A DNA stretch of 64,000 bases, from positions 4,071,314 to 4,135,313 of the forward strand of contig CP136068.1 in assembly GCA_032622095.1 (NCBI GenBank). The letters are read 5' to 3'. The notes under the pieces are model-generated. The model ran no database searches and was not told the DNA's origin. It saw nothing but the letters and a program-made list of their open reading frames with translations. Numbering within the stretch: position 1 is the stretch's first letter; every line of letters starts with the position of its first letter. This stretch comes from Siphonodentalium dalli (taxonomy: Eukaryota > Mollusca > Scaphopoda > Gadilida > Siphonodentaliidae). Made by a program: the position numbers and the translations under genes. Below are positions 58,260 through 64,000 of this stretch, piece after piece.

Positions 58260-60113
58260 TTGAGTGTTTTCACTCTCCGATGTCACCAGTGACACAGCCT
58301 AAGCACAGTGTATTTTCACTCTACGTACACCCCCAACCACTGGGGATGAACAAGAAGGACTTTTAGTCAATTTATTTATTATTACATAATTAAGTATTGA
58401 GTTAACTTGATATTAATTATTCAAATAAATATTGAAGTTGGCATATTTATTTATTTAATTTTTGTTTGCATGATAAAAAAACGTCTTTCTATCAATTTTC
58501 TTTGTGGAAAATACAGCTATTTTGTGCTATTTCTTACAGTGAATCTCGTAATATTTACTTAAAGAGCGTCCCAGTGCTAGCTAGCCCATATATTTACATG
58601 TATGTGTATGCCATCATCAACACTGATGTCTACAATAAAGAGCGTTTACTATTGTATAATTTATTTGTGAATCATAAGCCTTTTCGGTTATTTTATGCTG
58701 ATAGGCCTATATTTAGCTTTTAATTAATAATGTATTTAAAAGTAATTAATAAAATAGAGTGCATTGAATAAAGAGCGTTCATTCTCTAACTGATTTAATT
58801 ACATATCATATCACCGGCACTTTTATTTCTGTATATATAGTGATAGGCCCTACCCAAAATAAAGAGGGTTTAATCAGTAGGGCATATACATGTAAGTGTG
58901 TTATATGTGAACTAAACAACCGATTGCTACAATAAAGGGCTTTCAAGGCTGGACAAAACAAATCTATGTAAACTCACCAATGATTGAATTTGGTTCATTG
59001 TATAACTATATTAATACAGAGTTTTTTTTTAAAATAATTTGTATGATATAGAGAAAATCTATTCTCCAGCTAGCATCAAACTAAGAGCCTTCCTTTTGAA
59101 TGGTTCCTATCCTAGTTCTACATTAATTAACAGTTCAAAACTACACGACAATTAAGTAGGACGTTCAATTACGCTATATAATCTAACTGATTTTCTGAAA
59201 TGTGTAACACTGATCAGTGTGACTTTAATATATAAATAGAAAGCAGATTATAATTTATTGTTTCATTAAACTGCTTCGTACTACAAGTTCCCACACCATG
59301 GAACAAAACGCTCTTTATTATAAGTGTCAGATTTGTAGTCCACTGAGTCTAATTTTAAATACACATACGCTCCTTAAAATATTTGTGATTTTATTGCATT
59401 TGCACAACATACAGGTCACATATTACATTTAATGTTTGCAAACAGTTTTACCAAATATACCTTCATATACCATGCTTCAAACGCACAGACAAACATTGAA
59501 AACAAACTTACATATCAGTAATAGATGGGGAGAAACTCTATCTTGCATGTTTGAAAGTTGGCACAGTAGTGTTAGACCGGCCCCCAGATGAGGGTAGTAT
59601 CACACGAAAGGGTAGAAATTATGACGCTATCTCCAATTATCCGTGCCCCATGGGGGGTTCCAAAACACTGAGGTATCCAGGGTGGAGCAGGTGAAAAGTA
59701 TATTTGTTATATATAGTGTTTTTGACCTGCAAATTTCAGTATAATCAGGAAAACCAATAAAACAAGACAAATGTCGAATAAAATATACTTGAATATCAGA
59801 TATTTATTCTATCTGGGTTGTTTAACATTACTGATGTGCAATAAATGATATTCTCCAACAATTTTTTTTTAAAATTCAAAAAAATGCATAAATTGCAGTG
59901 CTTTTTCAAAAAAGTTTTCCAGAAGATTTTCTATAAAATTTTGATTTTTTTGTATAAAGCTCTCATGTTCATGTACCCCATTTACTTTATTATTCATATT
60001 GTCAATTGCATGAAGATTAGCATAGTTTCATCATTTTCATGTCATCAAAGGTTGACAAATACCTGCGATAAATGGGATGACCTCGCAAACATTGCCACCA
60101 ACATCATATGATG
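58260..60113. other. AT-rich region with recurring AATAAAGAGCG
   Basis: No gene seen. AATAAAGAGCGTTT-like words recur at 58634, 58767, 58858 and 58931, with a part copy at 58560 and an inverted copy at 59305-59319. Confidence 0.5.
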
Positions 60114-60121
60114 GAAGGGAT

Positions 60122-61225
60122 CAGGGTTGTCAATATATAGCTACTGGTACTAGTACCGGAACCGGCGGTAATCAGGAATTAAATCGGTACCGGTTCTGAC
60201 GTCGAGTACCGATGGTTCCCGGTACTGATTGTTGATTTCTATTAATATACCTATTAACGAATGTAAAGAGTTGATTAAGCAGCTCAACATAAGGCCCAAC
60301 CCAACTGCAATGGGTTAACGTGATATCGTCAGCACATTCAAACATCAAAGGCACAATGTCTATGACAACTTGTCACGAAATTGACAGAATGCAACATTGT
60401 GTGGGAGCTTGTGATGATTGTACTTCTTTGATTCGGCCGGCCGCCGGAATGCCACCGGATGCAAGTCTGCAGTGTTCTGCATGTGCTGCTTCGAGGCATC
60501 ATTTGAGAGCTAGGAGTCTGTTACTCTGTCAAGTTGTGTTTTACCTTTTACGATGGCGTCCAGGAAATCTCGTCACGTCCGGGATTATTTTATCCCACAC
60601 GAAAATGACTCGCAGAAAGCCAGATGCACCAAATGCAATACTGTAATCGGAGGGAAGTACAACGGGAATGAAAAAACATTTGTCGACAAAACACAAAATA
60701 TCAGTGGATTCGGAATTTCAGACAAGTGGTCAAGGTTCGACTCCAAAATTTAAGCAGATGCCATTGACGCCCATTTATCAAAACTAAAAGCGAAAGTTTA
60801 CCGGAACTTTTAGGAAAACTGTAGACAGAATTTGGGTGACATCATTTATGAAATTACAAATTTACAAGTTACAACATGCGAGTAATAGGGCGGCATTATG
60901 AATTTATGGCCGATTAGTGAGTTCTATAATTAATTACCACACAAATAATGTGGTGTACCGTGAGTCACTGAGTCCGTGACACCGTGTGACTGTCACTACC
61001 ATGTATCCATACAATGTGATACAAGCCGAAAACTGCCGCAGACAACAACTTAATTCTGAATCTCGAACTTAACAAATAATTGATGATGGAAACCACGAAA
61101 CCAAAGTAATTTGGAGTGTAAAAGACCACTCAATGAGTACCGATACCGACGCGGTTTGTGGTACTGAACATCAGTACGGAGCCGGTACCGAAATTTGTGG
61201 TACCGTCGGTACTTTGACAACCCTG
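60122..61225 (+). mobile_element. hAT element, deleted, keeping its BED-finger ORF
   Basis: Ends CAGGGTTGTCAA and TTGACAACCCTG, 12-bp perfect inverted repeats; target duplication GAAGGGAT at 60114-60121 and 61226-61233. Both ends hold multiple GGTACCG/CGGTACC words. The only transposase trace is the BED finger frame at 60553. The element is about 1.1 kb, against several kb for a complete hAT, so the catalytic part has been lost. Confidence 0.9.
60553..60753 (+). CDS. BED-type zinc-finger fragment of a hAT transposase
   Basis: ATG in good context (ACGATGG) opens 66 codons. The start MASRKSRHVRDYFIPHEND, then KARCTKCNTVIGGKYNGN, is the N-terminal BED finger with its CxxC pair, as in ZBED-like hAT transposases. 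The His pair that should follow is missing and the frame ends at 60753 in unrelated residues, so this is a truncated product. It lies wholly inside the element 60122-61225. Confidence 0.6.
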   Translation: MASRKSRHVRDYFIPHENDSQKARCTKCNTVIGGKYNGNEKTFVDKTQNISGFGISDKWSRFDSKI

Positions 61226-61359
61226 GAAGGGATGCTACCATAGTTGTAAATCGGTAACACGAAAATAGGAAATTGTCACACGGAAATTAGTTATGTTTCA
61301 AATATTGAATAGGAGCTATATACAAAGGTGAATGTGTGAGTATTCAACAAAAGACCATA

Positions 61360-64000
61360 CGCAACGATAACTATCAAGTATATTGTCACCACAGTCTGTC
61401 CAAACGATAACTATCAGGTATATTGTCACCACAGGCTGTCCAAACGATAACTATCAAGTATATTGTCACCACAGTCTGTCCAAACGATAACTATCAGGTA
61501 TATTGTCACCACAGTCTGTCCAAACGATAACTATCAGGTATATTGTCAGCACAGGCTGTCCAAACGATAACTATCAGGTATATTGTCACCACATGCTGTC
61601 CAAACGATAACTATCAGGTATATTGTCAGCACAGTCTGTCCAAACGATAACTATCAGGTATATTGTCAGCACAGGCTGTCCAAACGATAACTATCAGGTA
61701 TATTGTCACCACAGTCTGTCCAAACGATAACTAGCAGGTATATTGTCACCACAGTCTGTCCAAACGATAACTATCAGTATATTGTCACCACATGCTGTCC
61801 AAACGATAACTATCAGGTATATTGTCAGCACAGGCTGTCCAAACGATAACTATCAGGTATATTGTCACCACAGTCTGTCCAAACGATAACTATCAGGTAT
61901 ATTGTCACCACAGGCTGTCCAAACGATAACTATCAGGTATATTGTCACCACAGGCTGTCCAAACGATAACAATCAGGTATATTGTCAGCACAGACTGTCC
62001 AAACGATAACTATCAAGTATATTGTCACCACAGTCTGTCCAAACGATAACTATCAGGTATATTGTCACCACAGTCTGTCCAAACGATAACTATCAGGTAT
62101 ATTGTCAGCACAGGCTGTCCAAACGATAACTATCAGGTATATTGTCACCACATGCTGTCCAAACGATAACTATCAGGTATATTGTCAGCACAGGCTGTCC
62201 AAACGATAACTATCAGGTATATTGTCACCACAGTCTGTCCAAACGATAACTATCAGGTATATTGTCACCACAGTCTGTCCAAACGATAACTATCAGGTAT
62301 ATTGTCACCACAGGCTGTCCAAACGATAACTATCAGGTATATTGTCAGCACAGGCTGTCCAAACGATAACTATCAGGTATATTGTCACCACAGTCTGTCC
62401 AAACGATAACTAGCAGGTATATTGTCACCACAGTCTGTCCAAACGATAACTATCAGGTATATTGTCACCACAGGCTGTCCAAACGATAACTATCAGGTAT
62501 ATTGTCACCACAGGCTGTCCAAACGATAACTATCAGGTATATTGTCACCACAGGCTGTCCAAACGATAACTATCAGGTATATTGTCACCACAGGCTGTCC
62601 AAACGATAACTATCAGGTATATTGTCAGCACAGGCTGTCCAAACGATAACTATCATGTATATTGTCACCACAGTCTGTCCAAACGATAACTACCAGGTAT
62701 ATTGTCACCACAGGCTGTCCAAACGATAACTATCAGGTATATTGTCAGCACAGGCTGTCCAAACAATAACTATCAGGTATATTGTCACCACAGTCTGTCC
62801 AAACGATAACTACCAGGTATATTGTCACCACAGTCTGTCCAAACGATAACTATCAGGTATATTGTCACCCCAGTCTGTCCAAACGATAACTATCAGGTAT
62901 ATTGTCACCACAGTCTGTCCAAACGATAACTATCAGGTATATTGTCACCACATGCTGTCCAAACGATAACTATCAGGTATATTGTCAGCACAGGCTGTCC
63001 AAACGATAACTATCAGGTATATTGTCACCACAGTCTGTCCAAACGATAACTATCAGGTATATTGTCACCACAGGCTGTCCAAACGATAACTATCAGGTAT
63101 ATTGTCACCACAGGCTGTCAAAACGATAACAATCAGGTATATTGTCAGCACAGACTGTCCAAACGATAACTATCAAGTATATTGTCACCACAGTCTGTCC
63201 AAACGATAACTATCAGGTATATTGTCACCACAGTCTGTCCAAACGATAACTATCAGGTATATTGTCAGCACAGGCTGTCCAAACGATAACTATCAGGTAT
63301 ATTGTCACCACATGCTGTCCAAACGATAACTATCAGGTATATTGTCAGCACAGGCTGTCCAAACGATAACTATCAGGTATATTGTCACCACAGTCTGTCC
63401 AAACGATAACTATCAGGTATATTGTCACCACAGTCTGTCCAAACGATAACTATCAGGTATATTGTCACCACAGGCTGTCCAAACAATAACTATCAGGTAT
63501 ATTGTCAGCACAGGCTGTCCAAACGATAACTATCAGGTATATTGTCACCACAGTCTGTCCAAACGATAACTAGCAGGTATATTGTCACCACAGTCTGTCC
63601 AAACGATAACTATCAGGTATATTGTCACCACAGGCTGTCCAAACGATAACTATCAGGTATATTGTGACCACAGGCTGTCCAAACGATAACTATCAGGTAT
63701 ATTGTCACCACAGTCTGTCCAAACGATAACTATCAGGTATATTGTCACCACAGTCTGTCCAAACGATAACTATCAGGTATATTGTCACCACAGTCTGTCC
63801 AAACGATAACTATCAGGTATATTGTCACCACAGGCTGTCCAAACGATAACTATCAGGTATATTGTCCGCACAGGCTGTCCAAACGATAACTATCAGGTAT
63901 ATTGTCAGCACAGGCTGTCCAAACGATAACTATCAGGTATATTGTCAGCACAGGCTGTCCAAACGATAACTATCATGTATATTGTCACCACAGTCTGTCC
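61360..64000. repeat. 40-bp satellite with 1,160-bp higher-order period
   Basis: About 66 copies of a 40-bp unit (CCAAACGATAACTATCAGGT, ATATTGTCACCACAGGCTGT) running off the window end. Main variants are CACCACAG or CAGCACAG and GGCTGT, GTCTGT or TGCTGT. Marker variants recur 1,160 bp (29 units) apart: AACAATCAGG at 61969/63129 and TAGCAGG at 62411/63571. Confidence 0.96.

Noticed and set aside
61360-64000. 40-bp units as mini-introns (CAGGTATAT to CACCACAG)
   Set aside because: The enclosed span is about 18 nt, far too short to splice, and there is no adjacent gene.

Overview
The window looks like intron-rich, repeat-dense animal DNA, most likely from a bivalve mollusc. The evidence is split genes with GT-AG junctions, many TACATGTA words, dispersed repeats carrying GGGCCATAACTCT, a jockey/CR1-like LINE remnant, hAT, piggyBac-like and mariner-like short elements, and a single-exon NHL propeller of the kind expanded in bivalves. 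There are no bacterial features. The species is inferred from these habits, not proven.

Layout. 1-9230 is a 25-bp satellite with higher-order structure, split by one clean hAT insertion (2714-3889). 9350-22467 holds four exons, on the minus strand, of peroxisomal 2-hydroxyacyl-CoA lyase (HACL1). Its introns are filled with tandem arrays (units of 161, 82, 46, 41 and 39 bp) and piggyBac-like MITEs. The 82-bp array is made from the 3' splice site and first half of one HACL1 exon. 23945-26879 is a 44-bp satellite that runs into a 100-N assembly gap (26880-26979). The 5' exons of HACL1 and the 3' exons of the next gene are both missing around this gap.

26980-40761 is a second minus-strand split gene of six visible exons. 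It encodes a Ty3/Ginger-type integrase resembling the GIN1/KRBA2 class of transposon-derived host genes. The zinc-binding residues and the D-57-D-35-E catalytic spacing are intact in exons 2-5, with each acidic residue on a different exon. The exon beside the gap has frame breaks that may be assembly errors. Its introns hold a piggyBac-like element, a mariner-like element, a foldback element with perfect 61-bp arms, and a possible 5-kb element with 150-bp inverted arms.

41-50 kb is a mobile-element field: a hAT element (41279-42319), an array of G-run/C-run hairpins (42430-43960), a 64-bp near-palindrome, a frameshifted LINE tail (44284-45795), and a 2.6-kb inverted-repeat element with CCGCGG-rich ends (47380-49965). 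51282-52409 is the last exon of a TRIM/NHL-like protein on the plus strand. 54-61 kb holds AAGTGTA-rich repeat clusters, a hammerhead-ribozyme-like motif at 58127-58165 and a hAT element keeping a BED zinc-finger ORF (60122-61225). A 40-bp satellite fills 61360 to the end.

The genes do not form a pathway. The common theme is tandem and mobile repeats inside and around genes, in several places built from, or containing, splice signals.
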